The notes: generated by a model not told the origin, from the sequence alone. A DNA stretch of 64,000 nucleotides from an uncultured Lachnospiraceae bacterium (GCA_946414885.1 CAMKQH010000011.1:55193-119192); one strand, 5' to 3'. Positions 53,462 to 63,488 are shown, counted from the stretch's first letter. Program-made: numbers and translations.

Positions 53462-54109
53462 ATGAAACTTGAGATCAAAGATCTTAAAAAAAAATACGGC
53501 AAGAAGCTGGTGCTTGACGGCATCAGCTTCAGTGCCGATGAAGGGACTTGCGTGGGAATTCTGGGTGGAAACGGATGCGGGAAATCAACCCTGTTATCCA
53601 TCCTTGCCGGAATTGTCCGTGCGGATTCCGGGAGTTTTGAAGTGACGGGCGGGGAAAAGAGCTGCATAGGCTACGTTCCCCAGGGAACGCCTCTTTTTGA
53701 AGAGTTGTCCGCAAAGGATAATCTGAAGCTTTGGTATGATTCCCAAAGCATGAAGAAAGAACTTGAAAACGGCGTCCTAAAGCTTCTGGGCGTTGATGAA
53801 TTCCTAAAAGTGCCTGTCCGGAAAATGTCGGGCGGCATGAAGAAACGATTATCGATCGGATGTGCCGTATCCGGTTCACCAAAGATCCTTTTGATGGACG
53901 AACCCACGGCTGCCCTTGACATAGCGTGCAAGGACAACATTTATGCATATCTTGAGGAATTTAAGAAAAATGGCGGGCTGATCTTGCTGGCCACGCATGA
54001 CGTTCATGAGATCGAACTCTGTGACAAGCGTTACGTGATCAAGGACGGAAAACTAACGGAATGGCAGTATGACGGCGACTTACGTAAGCTCGCTCAGTGG
54101 ATTAAATGA
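53462..54109 (+). CDS. ABC-2 type transporter ATP-binding protein
   Basis: A 215-residue ABC ATPase. Walker A GGNGCGKST (35-43), Q-loop YVPQGTPL, signature MSGGMKKRLS, Walker B LLMDEPTAALD and His in LLATHDVHE. Compact, exporter-type. It overlaps the first permease by four bases, so the pair is coupled. Substrate unknown. Confidence 0.9.
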   Translation: MKLEIKDLKKKYGKKLVLDGISFSADEGTCVGILGGNGCGKSTLLSILAGIVRADSGSFEVTGGEKSCIGYVPQGTPLFEELSAKDNLKLWYDSQSMKKELENGVLKLLGVDEFLKVPVRKMSGGMKKRLSIGCAVSGSPKILLMDEPTAALDIACKDNIYAYLEEFKKNGGLILLATHDVHEIELCDKRYVIKDGKLTEWQYDGDLRKLAQWIK

Positions 54110-55332
54110 GATACGTAAAATATTTTAGCGTACAACTAAAGAGAACCTTAAAGCTTGCAGTAGGCGTATTCCCTACTGCAATGCTTTTATTTGCGTGTCT
54201 TGGCGCGGCGGCCTGGTTTCTTTTGAACCAGGGACCTTTGGCGGAGAGACAGCAAAAATACCAAATTGGCGTGGTCGGAAAGATTGATGACACTTATCTG
54301 GGATTTGGCATTTACGCCATCCAGACCTTGGACGTTTCCAGGTTTATGGTGGATTTTATTCCCATGACGGAGGAAGAGGCGCAACAGGCCTTCCGCAATG
54401 ACTCAATTGCCGCATATGTCAAGGTACCGGAAGATTTTTTGGATTCCCTGATCTATGGCCGGAACGACGTGCCGATTTCCTACGTGGCTTCGGAAGGGCA
54501 GAAAGGAATCGGGGGATATTTGATGGATGAACTGGCAGTGGTGGTTTCAAGGCTGGTGACGAGTGCGCAGGGATCCATATATTCCTTTCAGGACGTGGTC
54601 TATGATTATGGCGACGCGTCGCAGCTTGGGGAGTGGACGGATGAGATCAATCTGCAGTTGATCGAGGAAGTGCTTGCGAGGACAAAGCTCGCAGAGCTTA
54701 CGGAGCTGGGCTTGTCCAAAGGCTTGCTCATTCGCCAGTACTATTTCTGTGCAGTTGTCTTGTTGTTTTGTTTTTTGTTTGGCATTAGCAGTGCGTCCTT
54801 TTTCCTAAAGAGAAATGAAGATCTTGGGAAATGGATGAAGATGAGGGGAATTGGCGCCGCAGCGCAAGTGCTCTGTGAATACGGGGTTTATCTGCTTATG
54901 ATGATGGCGTGCGTTTTCCTGCCTTTGACGGTTGTTGGCATTGCCACAAAAAGTTTTGCATTTTTGATGACAAAGATATATTTGGATGAGATCTTAATGG
55001 CCCTGGTGCCAATTTTGATCATGATCTCAGCCATGCATTTTATGATTTACGAAACAGTTCGCAATCCCGTGGCAAATCTGCTGCTTCAGTTCTTGGGCGT
55101 GATCGGCATGGGATACGTGTCAGGATATATTTACCCCGCCTCTTTTTTTCCGGAGGGCATAGCTTTTGTGGGAAGCATTTTACCAACGGGAGTGGCCCTG
55201 GAGAGATTTTCAAGCGCCATGCTGGATGAGCGGAGCGGGATGGCGTTTGGGCTGGGATGCCTTTACGTGATCGTATTTTTGGCATTGTCGGTATTGATGA
55301 GAAAACGCATGATCGAGAGGGAAAACGGATAG
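54106..55332 (+). CDS. ABC-2 type transporter permease (first)
   Basis: A 408-residue permease: one N-terminal membrane segment, a large external domain (about 40-200) and five to six membrane segments in the C-terminal half. This is the layout of the ABC-2/YhgE-NatB class. It is directly followed by a second permease with no gap, so the transporter is probably a heterodimer. No substrate can be read. Confidence 0.85.
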   Translation: MRYVKYFSVQLKRTLKLAVGVFPTAMLLFACLGAAAWFLLNQGPLAERQQKYQIGVVGKIDDTYLGFGIYAIQTLDVSRFMVDFIPMTEEEAQQAFRNDSIAAYVKVPEDFLDSLIYGRNDVPISYVASEGQKGIGGYLMDELAVVVSRLVTSAQGSIYSFQDVVYDYGDASQLGEWTDEINLQLIEEVLARTKLAELTELGLSKGLLIRQYYFCAVVLLFCFLFGISSASFFLKRNEDLGKWMKMRGIGAAAQVLCEYGVYLLMMMACVFLPLTVVGIATKSFAFLMTKIYLDEILMALVPILIMISAMHFMIYETVRNPVANLLLQFLGVIGMGYVSGYIYPASFFPEGIAFVGSILPTGVALERFSSAMLDERSGMAFGLGCLYVIVFLALSVLMRKRMIERENG

Positions 55333-56454
55333 ATGAGGCGAATGATGGTTTGGTGCCTTCTTACCGAAAAGAGGCTTCTGAAAAAAATAAGCTACGTCGC
55401 CGTGCTCCTGATCGTTCCGTTTCTGGTTTTTGGCCTTCGGCAGGCAGCTTCCCAGGAAGCTGGAATGGTGACCATTGGACTGTATACGCCTGCGGAGGAA
55501 GGGAGCCTTTCGGATGCTTTGCTTGATCGCTTTATGGAAGAAAAAAGCGTTCTTCGCTTTTTGCGTTACGAGACCGAGGACGAGGCGATAAAAGCCCTGA
55601 CGGGGAAAACCGTGGATGCCGTCTGGATCCTTCCGGAGGATCTGGAAGGGGAGCTGGTAAAGCTGGCGGAAAAGGGGACGGTAAAGCCTGTTGCCAGGGT
55701 AGTGGAGAGGGAGGATGACGTGGCGCTGACGTTCACTCGCGAGGTGCTCTGCAGCAGGATCTTTCCTGAACTGGCGTATCAGACGTACGTAGAATACGTC
55801 AACAGAAAGATTGACGGGAACGTGCCGGAAAAAGAAGAACTACTGGAACGCTTTGAACGCATCCAACGGACAGGAAATCTTTTTCAGGCAGAATATCTGG
55901 ATGGAACGGAAGACACAGGGGAGAATTACTTTATGGCGCCAATCCGCGGATTATTGGCCATATGGCTGGTGCTTTCGGGATTCGCGGGCATTCTGTATCA
56001 AAAGCAGGATGAGACCAATGGACTTTTTGATGCCATTCCCGGAAGAAAAAGAATCTTGTATTCTTTCGGCCTGCAGGCAGTCGTTTTGTTTAACGGCGGC
56101 GTGATCTATCTGACGGCATGCAAAATCTTGGGCGTGCTGGATCATTTTGGGCGGGAGTTAATGTTGTTACTGTTACTTCTAGTCATGATCGCTTTTTTCT
56201 GCAACGTAATTGGATTGCTTGTAAAGAGAATGGAAGGGATTGGCGTTTTGATTCCGGTCATGACGCTTCTCATGATCGCGTTTTGCCCTATTTTTATCAA
56301 TCTTCGGAAGTATGGGGCGCTGCAGAGTCTGTTGCCGCCATATTTATATTTAAAAGCCCTGCATGGCGTAGGGTACTTAAAATACATGGGCATCTACGTT
56401 GTGGCAGGATTTTTTGCCTGTGTGCTTTTAAATCAAATCAAATATCGCCGATAG
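55333..56454 (+). CDS. ABC-2 type transporter permease (second)
   Basis: A 373-residue permease with the same layout as the preceding protein: N-terminal membrane segment, external domain (about 35-200), then membrane segments. The gene starts on the base after the upstream stop. Together with the ATPase and the first permease it makes a three-gene exporter, possibly with the zinc-ribbon membrane protein just upstream. Confidence 0.82.
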   Translation: MRRMMVWCLLTEKRLLKKISYVAVLLIVPFLVFGLRQAASQEAGMVTIGLYTPAEEGSLSDALLDRFMEEKSVLRFLRYETEDEAIKALTGKTVDAVWILPEDLEGELVKLAEKGTVKPVARVVEREDDVALTFTREVLCSRIFPELAYQTYVEYVNRKIDGNVPEKEELLERFERIQRTGNLFQAEYLDGTEDTGENYFMAPIRGLLAIWLVLSGFAGILYQKQDETNGLFDAIPGRKRILYSFGLQAVVLFNGGVIYLTACKILGVLDHFGRELMLLLLLLVMIAFFCNVIGLLVKRMEGIGVLIPVMTLLMIAFCPIFINLRKYGALQSLLPPYLYLKALHGVGYLKYMGIYVVAGFFACVLLNQIKYRR

Positions 56455-56492
56455 GAAGTTTACGTTTTCGGTGATGGGAATGGAATGGATCA

Positions 56493-58862
56493 ATGATGAC
56501 GCTAAGGGAACTAGAGATTGGAAGCTCTGCTGAGATTACGGAAGTTAAGGGAGAAGGTGCGCTGCGGCAGCATTTGCTGGACATGGGCCTTTTGCCTGGC
56601 ACAAAGGTAACCGTGGTAAAATACGCGCCGATGGGTGACCCCGTTGAAGTAAGGATCCACGGATATGAACTCACGTTAAGACTTGCAGACGCGGAGCAGA
56701 TCTCCGTTAGGGAGGAAACGACCGAAAATTCGCAGAAGCTGAATGAAAAGGAAGTCGGGCATCTGGGAAAAACGCGGAAAAAGAAGGTGGAGCATCCCGG
56801 CCTTGGCGAAGGCGGAAAGTATCACGTCAAGAAAGGCGAAACGCCGCTGCCGGAAGGAACCGTGCTGACGTTTGCCCTGGCGGGAAACCAGAACTGCGGT
56901 AAGACGACGCTGTTTAACCAGCTTACGGGTTCCAATCAGCACGTGGGAAATTTCCCCGGCGTGACCGTGGACCGGAAGAGCGGCGCGATCAAAGGCATGG
57001 CGAATACTGAGATCACGGATCTCCCGGGAATCTATTCCCTGTCGCCTTACAGCAGTGAGGAGATCGTAACCAGACAGTTTGTCATCCATGAAAAGCCCAC
57101 CGGCATCATCAATATCGTGGATGCCACAAACATCGAAAGAAATCTTTACCTGACCATGCAGCTGATGGAACTTGAGGTTCCAATGGTGCTGGCCTTGAAT
57201 ATGATGGATGAGGTGCGGGGAAACGGAGGTTCCGTCGACGTAAACCGCATGGAAGCAGCACTGGGCATTCCCGTGGTGCCAATCTCGGCAGCAAAGAATG
57301 AGGGCGTGGATGAGCTGATAACGCATGCGCTCCATGTTGCAAAGTATCAGGAGAAGCCTGGACGTAATGACTTTTGTGACTCAGAGGACCACGGCGGAGC
57401 CGTACACAGATGCCTTCACGGCATCATTCATCTGATCGAGGATCACGCCAAAATGGCGGGGATTCCCGTGAGATTTGCCGCGACAAAGCTGGTGGAGGGC
57501 GACGAGCACGTCTTAAAGGCTTTGAAGCTCGACCAGAATGAAAAGGAAATGCTGGAGCATATTATCAGCCAGATGGAGCAGGAGCGCGGCTTGGACCGGG
57601 CGGCGGCCATCGCTGACATGCGATTTTTGTTCATAGAAAAACTCGTGAAGGAAACCGTGGTAAAGCCCAGGGAGAGTAAGGAACACGAGCGCAGTACGAA
57701 GATCGACAAGATCCTTACCGGAAAATATACGGGCATCCCTTCCTTTGCGCTGATCATGGCATTGGTGTTTTATCTGACGTTTAACGTCATTGGAGCCTTT
57801 TTCCAGGGGATTTTGGAAAACATGGTTGATTGGTTGACGGAGTTGACCGCGGGAGCCTTTGCGGCATGGAACGTCAATGAAACCGTGAGCTCGCTGGTGC
57901 TGGATGGCATCTTTGCCGGCGTCGGAAGCGTTCTTAGCTTTCTTCCCGTGATCGTGACGTTGTTTTTCTTCCTGTCGCTCTTGGAGGATACGGGTTACAT
58001 GGCGCGCGTTGCGTTTATTATGGATAAGCTTCTCCGAAAGATCGGACTTTCGGGACGAAGCATCGTGCCCATGCTGATCGGCTTTGGCTGTACGGTGCCT
58101 GGCGTGATGGCCACCAGGACACTTCCCTCGGAGCGCGACAGAAAGATGACCATCCTGCTTACGCCGTTTATGAGCTGCTCCGCAAAGCTTCCCATTTATG
58201 GATTCTTTACGGCAACGTTTTTCCCGAAGCATGCGGGCCTGATCATGGTGGGACTGTATTTCCTCGGGATTCTCATCGGCATTGTCACGGCGCTGGTGTT
58301 TAAGGGTACCCTGTTCCAAGGCGAGGCGGTGCCGTTCGTAATGGAGCTGCCAAATTACAGGCTGCCCGGTTGGAAGAACGTAATGCAGCTCCTATGGGAG
58401 AAGGCAAAAGACTTTTTACAGAGGGCGTTTACGGTGATCTTCCTTGCAACCATGGTGATCTGGTTCCTGCAGACGTTCAATCTGAGACTCAGCGTGGTGG
58501 CGGATTCCAAGGACAGCATTCTCGCGGGAATCGCCGGACTGATCGCTCCGCTGTTTGCACCTCTTGGATTTGGCGACTGGAGGATTTCCACGGCGCTGAT
58601 CAGCGGATTTATGGCGAAGGAGAGCGTAGTATCCACGCTGACGGTGTTGTTTGGCTCGGCAGAGACGCTAAGAAATCTTTTGGCACCTTCCGCGGCGGGA
58701 GCGCTGCTTACGTTTTGCCTGCTGTACACGCCCTGCGTTGCGGCGGTTGCATCCGTGCGTAGGGAGCTTGGAAAGAAATGGGCGCTGTTCATGGTGCTGG
58801 CGCAGTGCGGCATCGCATGGGTCTGTGCGCTTTTGATCAGAGGGATCATGATGGCTTTATAA
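56493..58862 (+). CDS. feoB: FeoA-FeoB fusion ferrous iron transporter
   Basis: A 789-residue protein. Residues 3-76 are a FeoA (SH3-like) domain with LRQHLLDMGLLPGTKV; a charged linker (77-120) leads to the FeoB G domain with G1 GNQNCGKTT (131-139; Gln in place of the usual Pro), G3 DLPGIYSLSP and G4 NMMDE. The membrane part has the paired conserved GTVPGVMATRTL-like and SCSAKLPIYGFF segments. Normally feoA and feoB are separate genes; the fusion occurs in Clostridia. Imports Fe2+. No clear Fur box could be fixed. Confidence 0.93.
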   Translation: MMTLRELEIGSSAEITEVKGEGALRQHLLDMGLLPGTKVTVVKYAPMGDPVEVRIHGYELTLRLADAEQISVREETTENSQKLNEKEVGHLGKTRKKKVEHPGLGEGGKYHVKKGETPLPEGTVLTFALAGNQNCGKTTLFNQLTGSNQHVGNFPGVTVDRKSGAIKGMANTEITDLPGIYSLSPYSSEEIVTRQFVIHEKPTGIINIVDATNIERNLYLTMQLMELEVPMVLALNMMDEVRGNGGSVDVNRMEAALGIPVVPISAAKNEGVDELITHALHVAKYQEKPGRNDFCDSEDHGGAVHRCLHGIIHLIEDHAKMAGIPVRFAATKLVEGDEHVLKALKLDQNEKEMLEHIISQMEQERGLDRAAAIADMRFLFIEKLVKETVVKPRESKEHERSTKIDKILTGKYTGIPSFALIMALVFYLTFNVIGAFFQGILENMVDWLTELTAGAFAAWNVNETVSSLVLDGIFAGVGSVLSFLPVIVTLFFFLSLLEDTGYMARVAFIMDKLLRKIGLSGRSIVPMLIGFGCTVPGVMATRTLPSERDRKMTILLTPFMSCSAKLPIYGFFTATFFPKHAGLIMVGLYFLGILIGIVTALVFKGTLFQGEAVPFVMELPNYRLPGWKNVMQLLWEKAKDFLQRAFTVIFLATMVIWFLQTFNLRLSVVADSKDSILAGIAGLIAPLFAPLGFGDWRISTALISGFMAKESVVSTLTVLFGSAETLRNLLAPSAAGALLTFCLLYTPCVAAVASVRRELGKKWALFMVLAQCGIAWVCALLIRGIMMAL

Positions 58863-58916
58863 GGTGCTTGACGCTAGTTTTTGAATAAGGCTTTTGGGGC
58901 GAAAGGGGAATGGACA

Positions 58917-59858
58917 ATGGCAGGATCAAATAAGTCACGCGTACAAACAAAAAATGCCAGGGAAAGGGTTTTTGACATTATCCAGATTGGAACGCAGGTG
59001 GACGTGGTAAGTAAGGCGTTTGATATTTTTATCGTCATCATGATCGTTGCCAGCATCACGGTTACGTTCATGCAGACCTTTGATGAGATGGACCCCTATG
59101 ATCCGATCCTTCACGCGATCGAATTGTTTACGATCATTGTATTTATTGTGGAATATTTACTGCGTCTTTGGACGTGCGATTACCTGTACCCGGACAAGAC
59201 GAAAGGAATGGCGGTCGTTAATTTCATTTTTTCCTTTTACGGATTGGTGGACCTTTTGACGATCCTCTCTTATTTTTCCGTGATGGATTCCAATGGTTTT
59301 GTAGCCTTTCGCATGATCCGTGCCGTGAGAATCTTGAAATTGTTTAAGGTCAATAATACGATCGACGCCTTTAACGTGGTGACGGAGGTACTGAGGGAGA
59401 GAAAGAATCAGATCCTGTCCTCCATTTTTATCATTGCCATGTTGCTCATGGCTTCTTCGCTTTGCATGTACGGGTTTGAACACGACGTGCAGCCAGATAA
59501 GTTTGACAATGCCTTTTCCGGGATCTGGTGGGCCATGTCAACGGTGCTTACCATTGGTTACGGAGACATTTATCCCATTACGATCGGCGGAAGGATCATA
59601 GCCATACTGATTGGGCTTTTGGGCGTATGCGTTGTCGCGATACCCACTGGCGTCATTAGTGCAGGCTTTGTGGATTATTATGCCAGACTTAAAAGACAAC
59701 AGGGTGAGGTTCGGATTTCCCCTGACGTTAATGATTTTCTGACGCGGCAGGCGGCAAAGGCCGGTCTTCGCGCGGATACCTACGTAGAGCAGCTGATCCT
59801 GGAAAAGGAAAAAGAGCGGAAAGAAAAGAATGCGCTGGGGCGCACAAACAAAAAATAA
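58917..59858 (+). CDS. Voltage-gated potassium channel (Kv/KvAP type)
   Basis: A 313-residue channel with six membrane segments. S4 carries regularly spaced arginines (FRMIRAVRILKLF, 131-143) and the selectivity filter is TIGYGD (212-217). The C-terminal 60 residues are cytoplasmic; the last part (NDFLTRQAAKAGLRADTYVEQLILEKEK) resembles a ribbon-helix-helix or CopG-like fold. ATG at 58917 after AGGGGA; TTG at 58881 is less likely. Confidence 0.88.
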   Translation: MAGSNKSRVQTKNARERVFDIIQIGTQVDVVSKAFDIFIVIMIVASITVTFMQTFDEMDPYDPILHAIELFTIIVFIVEYLLRLWTCDYLYPDKTKGMAVVNFIFSFYGLVDLLTILSYFSVMDSNGFVAFRMIRAVRILKLFKVNNTIDAFNVVTEVLRERKNQILSSIFIIAMLLMASSLCMYGFEHDVQPDKFDNAFSGIWWAMSTVLTIGYGDIYPITIGGRIIAILIGLLGVCVVAIPTGVISAGFVDYYARLKRQQGEVRISPDVNDFLTRQAAKAGLRADTYVEQLILEKEKERKEKNALGRTNKK

Positions 59859-59898
59859 AGAATGGATCTGAAATTGACGGAATATGGGGAGGCACGGC

Positions 59899-60576
59899 AT
59901 GGAGAATTTGAAGATTCTTGTAGTGGATGATGAGAGCAGAATGAGAAAGCTGGTACACGATTATCTGCAACATGCGGGGTTTACCGTACTGGAGGCAGAG
60001 GACGGCGAGCAGGCCGTTGAGACGTTTTTTCGGGAGAAGGACGTGGCGCTGATCATTTTGGACGTTATGATGCCAAAGATGGACGGCTGGCAGGTATGCC
60101 GGGAGATCCGAGAGTATTCCAAGGTACCGATCATCCTGCTGACGGCGAGGTCTGACGAGCGGGATGAGTTGCTGGGATTCCAGCTCGGAGTGGATGAATA
60201 CGTGACAAAGCCCTTCAGCCCGAAAATCTTGGTGGCGCGGGTGGAAGCGATCCTGCGCCGCACAAGCAAGCTGACGAAGGAAGAGACCCTTGTCTGCGGA
60301 CCGATCAAGTTGGACAAGGTGGCACATCAGTGTTACGTGGACGGACAGGAGATTGAACTGAGCTTTAAGGAATATGAACTGCTCGCCTACTTTATGGAGA
60401 ATCAGGGCGTTGCGTTGTCGCGCGAGACGATTTTGAATCACGTTTGGAATTATGATTATTACGGCGAGCCGCGCACCATTGACACGCACGTGAAGAAGCT
60501 GCGCAGCAAGATGGGAGCGGCAGGGGATCTGATCGTAACCATACGGGGCATGGGGTATAAGTTGGAGCAGGGGTGA
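59899..60576 (+). CDS. OmpR/PhoB-family response regulator
   Basis: A 225-residue regulator: receiver domain with Asp10/Asp11, phosphorylation Asp55 in LIILDVMMP, Lys104 in VTKPFSP; C-terminal winged helix with FKEYELLAYFMEN and TIDTHVKKLRSKM. GGGGAGG is 6 bp before the ATG. It is followed after 8 bp by its histidine kinase. Confidence 0.92.
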   Translation: MENLKILVVDDESRMRKLVHDYLQHAGFTVLEAEDGEQAVETFFREKDVALIILDVMMPKMDGWQVCREIREYSKVPIILLTARSDERDELLGFQLGVDEYVTKPFSPKILVARVEAILRRTSKLTKEETLVCGPIKLDKVAHQCYVDGQEIELSFKEYELLAYFMENQGVALSRETILNHVWNYDYYGEPRTIDTHVKKLRSKMGAAGDLIVTIRGMGYKLEQG

Positions 60577-60584
60577 CAGGGTAA

Positions 60585-62072
60585 ATGAAACACTCGATAA
60601 AAAGACAGTTTCCGCTGATATTCATACTGCTTATGACCAGCGTGATCTTCCTGTGCTGGATGGTCTACATGCTGTTTTTGGAAAAGTATTATTTAAGAAC
60701 CAAAACGGAAGTTCTTTATCAGGCTTATCTGTCCATCAAGGAAGCAGGGGAAAGCAACAGCTATGCTTCTTATGAATTTCGAAAGCAATTGGAGGACGTT
60801 TGCAACAGGAACAACATCGCAGCATGCGTCATGGACGATGAATCCAAGATGCAATACGTGTCTACGAATGGCGGAGAACAGCTTCAGATGCGGCTATATG
60901 GTTACTTGTTGGGATACCATGATTATAAAAATGATAAGATCGTAAGGGAAAACGAGGATTATCGCATGCAGAGAAGCATGCAGGGCGAGAGCGGATATCT
61001 GGAGATTTACGGGCGCCTGAGCTCAGGCACAACCTTTATTATGAGCACGCCGCTCGAAAGCATAAAGGAGAATGCCTATCTGGCGAACAGATTCTTTTTT
61101 TACGTTGGCACGATTGGAACGATCATCGGCGGTATCATCATATGGTTGATCGCAAGAAGGATCACAAAGCCGATCCTCGGACTAAATGAGATTTCCGAAA
61201 GAATGGTGCATCTGGATTTTGATGCAAAGTATGAAGGAAATGACAAGAATGAGATTGGCATCTTAGGAGAGAACATGAATAAGCTCTCGCATTCCCTGGA
61301 GGAGACCATATCCGAACTGAAGTCCGCGAACAATGAGCTTCGGCGTGACATCGAGAAAAAGGATAAGATCGATGAAATGCGAAGGGAATTTCTCGCCAAC
61401 GTATCGCATGAGCTGAAGACGCCCATTGCACTGATCCGGGGATATGCGGAAGGATTGCAGGAAGGGATTGGCGATGATCCCGAGAGTAAGGATTTTTATT
61501 GCAGCGTCATTGTGGATGAAGCGATCAAGATGAATCAGATCGTGCAAAAGCTTCTTTCCTTAAACCAGTTGGAGTTTGGGCGTGAAGTTGCACAAATGGA
61601 GCGGTTTGACCTGACGACGCTGATCGGGAATGCGCTTTCTCAGGGGAAGGTGCTTGCGCAAAAGGAAGGCATAACCATCGAGATGGAGGAGTACCCTCCA
61701 TATCACGTATGGGCTGACGCATACATGACGGAGGAAGTGTTTCAGAATTATCTCTCGAATGCATTCCATTATTGTGAGGGGGAAAAGAAGATTCGCGTTA
61801 CCTTGCAAAAGAGGGATGACAAGATTCGGATTTCGGTATTTAATACGGGAGATCCAATCCCGGAAGAGTCTCTCCCTTATCTTTGGGATAAATTTTATAA
61901 GGTTGACAAGGCGAGAACCAGAGAGTATGGCGGAAGCGGCGTGGGATTGTCCATCGTGAAGGCCATCATGGAGTCCATGAATCAACAATATGGCGTGGAG
62001 AATCTGAAGGATGGCGTGCTTTTTTGGTTTGAACTGGAATGCGCAGACAGAATAGACGGAGGAAATGAATGA
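60585..62072 (+). CDS. Sensor histidine kinase
   Basis: A 495-residue membrane kinase: transmembrane helix near the N-terminus (about 8-30), an extracytoplasmic sensor (about 31-165), a second transmembrane helix (about 166-190), HAMP domain, HisKA with His275 in NVSHELKTPIALIRGY and HATPase with the YLSNAFHY N-box and GSGVGLSIVKAI G-box. Signal unknown. Its end overlaps hflX by four bases. Confidence 0.92.
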   Translation: MKHSIKRQFPLIFILLMTSVIFLCWMVYMLFLEKYYLRTKTEVLYQAYLSIKEAGESNSYASYEFRKQLEDVCNRNNIAACVMDDESKMQYVSTNGGEQLQMRLYGYLLGYHDYKNDKIVRENEDYRMQRSMQGESGYLEIYGRLSSGTTFIMSTPLESIKENAYLANRFFFYVGTIGTIIGGIIIWLIARRITKPILGLNEISERMVHLDFDAKYEGNDKNEIGILGENMNKLSHSLEETISELKSANNELRRDIEKKDKIDEMRREFLANVSHELKTPIALIRGYAEGLQEGIGDDPESKDFYCSVIVDEAIKMNQIVQKLLSLNQLEFGREVAQMERFDLTTLIGNALSQGKVLAQKEGITIEMEEYPPYHVWADAYMTEEVFQNYLSNAFHYCEGEKKIRVTLQKRDDKIRISVFNTGDPIPEESLPYLWDKFYKVDKARTREYGGSGVGLSIVKAIMESMNQQYGVENLKDGVLFWFELECADRIDGGNE

Positions 62073-63349
62073 CGGAAGAATTTCAGGAGGAAAAGCCCAG
62101 AGTCGTCCTTGTGGGCTTGAATCTGGGAGAACGGGAAGAGGATTTTGACCGTTCCATGAAAGAATTAAAGAGTTTGGCTGAGGCCTGCGGAAAGCAGACG
62201 GTCGGGATCATCACGCAAAATGCGGAAACCGTGAATCAGGCGTTTTACGTGGGAACGGGCAAGGTGCGCGAGATCAAGGAGCTTGCAGACCTGCAGGAGG
62301 CCAGCGAGGTGGTTTTTGACGACGCGCTCTCGCCTTCCCAAATGCGGAACCTTGGGAAAGAATTGGACCGGCCCGTGATCGACAGAACAAATTTGATCTT
62401 GGACATTTTTGCGCTTCGTGCTAAGTCTAAGGAAGCGAAGCTGCAGGTGGAGTCTGCAAGACTTCAGTACATGCTGCCAAGGCTGATCGGCATGCGGGAG
62501 CAATTGGGCCGTCAGGGCGGCGCCAGCGGCAGCCTTAGTAACAAGGGTGCCGGTGAAACAAAGCTTGAGCTTGACAGAAGAAGGATCATGCACCGGATCA
62601 GTGAGCTTCGAAAGGAGCTTGCTGAGATTGAGGGGAACCGGGAGACCATGCGAAAACGCAGGGACGATTCCCATTTGCCTCAGGTTGCACTTGTCGGATA
62701 TACAAATGCCGGGAAGTCGACGATCATGAACCGCATGATCAGTTTGTATGGCGCGAAGAAGGAAAAGACGGTCCTGGAACAAAACATGTTGTTTGCTACG
62801 CTTGACGTCACGGTGCGCAGTATGGAGTTCCCGGATCATAAATCCTTTTTGCTGACGGATACGGTTGGCTTTATCCATAAACTGCCGACAGATCTAGTGA
62901 AGGCGTTCCGTTCTACACTGGACGAGGTGAAATATGCGGACCTGCTTTTGCACGTGGTGGATGATTCCGATGAGAATCACAAGAAGCAGATGGAAGTGAC
63001 GCAGAAAACCCTGCGGGAGATCGGTGCCGGCAGCATCCCTCAGATCGTGGTGTATAATAAGGCAGATCTCTTGAGAATGGAGGAGCTTCCCAGAGTGCAG
63101 GACGGAAAGATCTTTATGGCAGCGGCACCGGGAATTGGCATTGAGGAGCTGGCGGAGATGATCCGGGAGCAGCTGTATGCGGGAAACGTGGATGCGGAGT
63201 TCTTGTTCCCTTATGATAAAGGAGGAGATGCTTCGCGTCTCATGGCAAGCGCAGCGGTTCAGGACACGGAGTACCGGCCAGAGGGAATTTGGATCAAGGC
63301 GAGCTGTACAAAGAAGGAAGCTTTGAAGTATCAGAGATACGCCGTATAA
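62069..63349 (+). CDS. hflX: GTPase HflX
   Basis: A 426-residue ribosome-splitting/stress GTPase. The N-terminal HflX domain contains VVLVGLNLGEREEDF and GTGKVREI; a coiled-coil follows (REQLGRQGGASGSLSNKGAGETKLELDRR as the conserved GxGE region, blocks GGASGSLSNKGAGE and LELDRRRI). The G domain has G1 GYTNAGKST (about 210-218), DTVGFIHKLP and NKADLL. ATG overlaps the histidine-kinase stop. A terminator follows. Confidence 0.94.
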   Translation: MTEEFQEEKPRVVLVGLNLGEREEDFDRSMKELKSLAEACGKQTVGIITQNAETVNQAFYVGTGKVREIKELADLQEASEVVFDDALSPSQMRNLGKELDRPVIDRTNLILDIFALRAKSKEAKLQVESARLQYMLPRLIGMREQLGRQGGASGSLSNKGAGETKLELDRRRIMHRISELRKELAEIEGNRETMRKRRDDSHLPQVALVGYTNAGKSTIMNRMISLYGAKKEKTVLEQNMLFATLDVTVRSMEFPDHKSFLLTDTVGFIHKLPTDLVKAFRSTLDEVKYADLLLHVVDDSDENHKKQMEVTQKTLREIGAGSIPQIVVYNKADLLRMEELPRVQDGKIFMAAAPGIGIEELAEMIREQLYAGNVDAEFLFPYDKGGDASRLMASAAVQDTEYRPEGIWIKASCTKKEALKYQRYAV

Positions 63350-63461
63350 CGCGGTAATGCGGTAAAGGAAGCAGACTAGATTGTAAATTGAATATACAAT
63401 TCAGAATATTTGAACGGAATTCTCTAAAAGATCCCGTTTGCACACTGTTGCAAAAGATAAG

Positions 63462-63488
63462 AAAAGCCTTGTTTTTAAGGCTTTTTTT
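63462..63488 (+). terminator. Intrinsic terminator after hflX
   Basis: Stem AAAGCCTT (63463-63470) with AAGGCTTT (63477-63484) and a run of seven Ts. It separates the protein genes from the rRNA operon. Confidence 0.88.
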
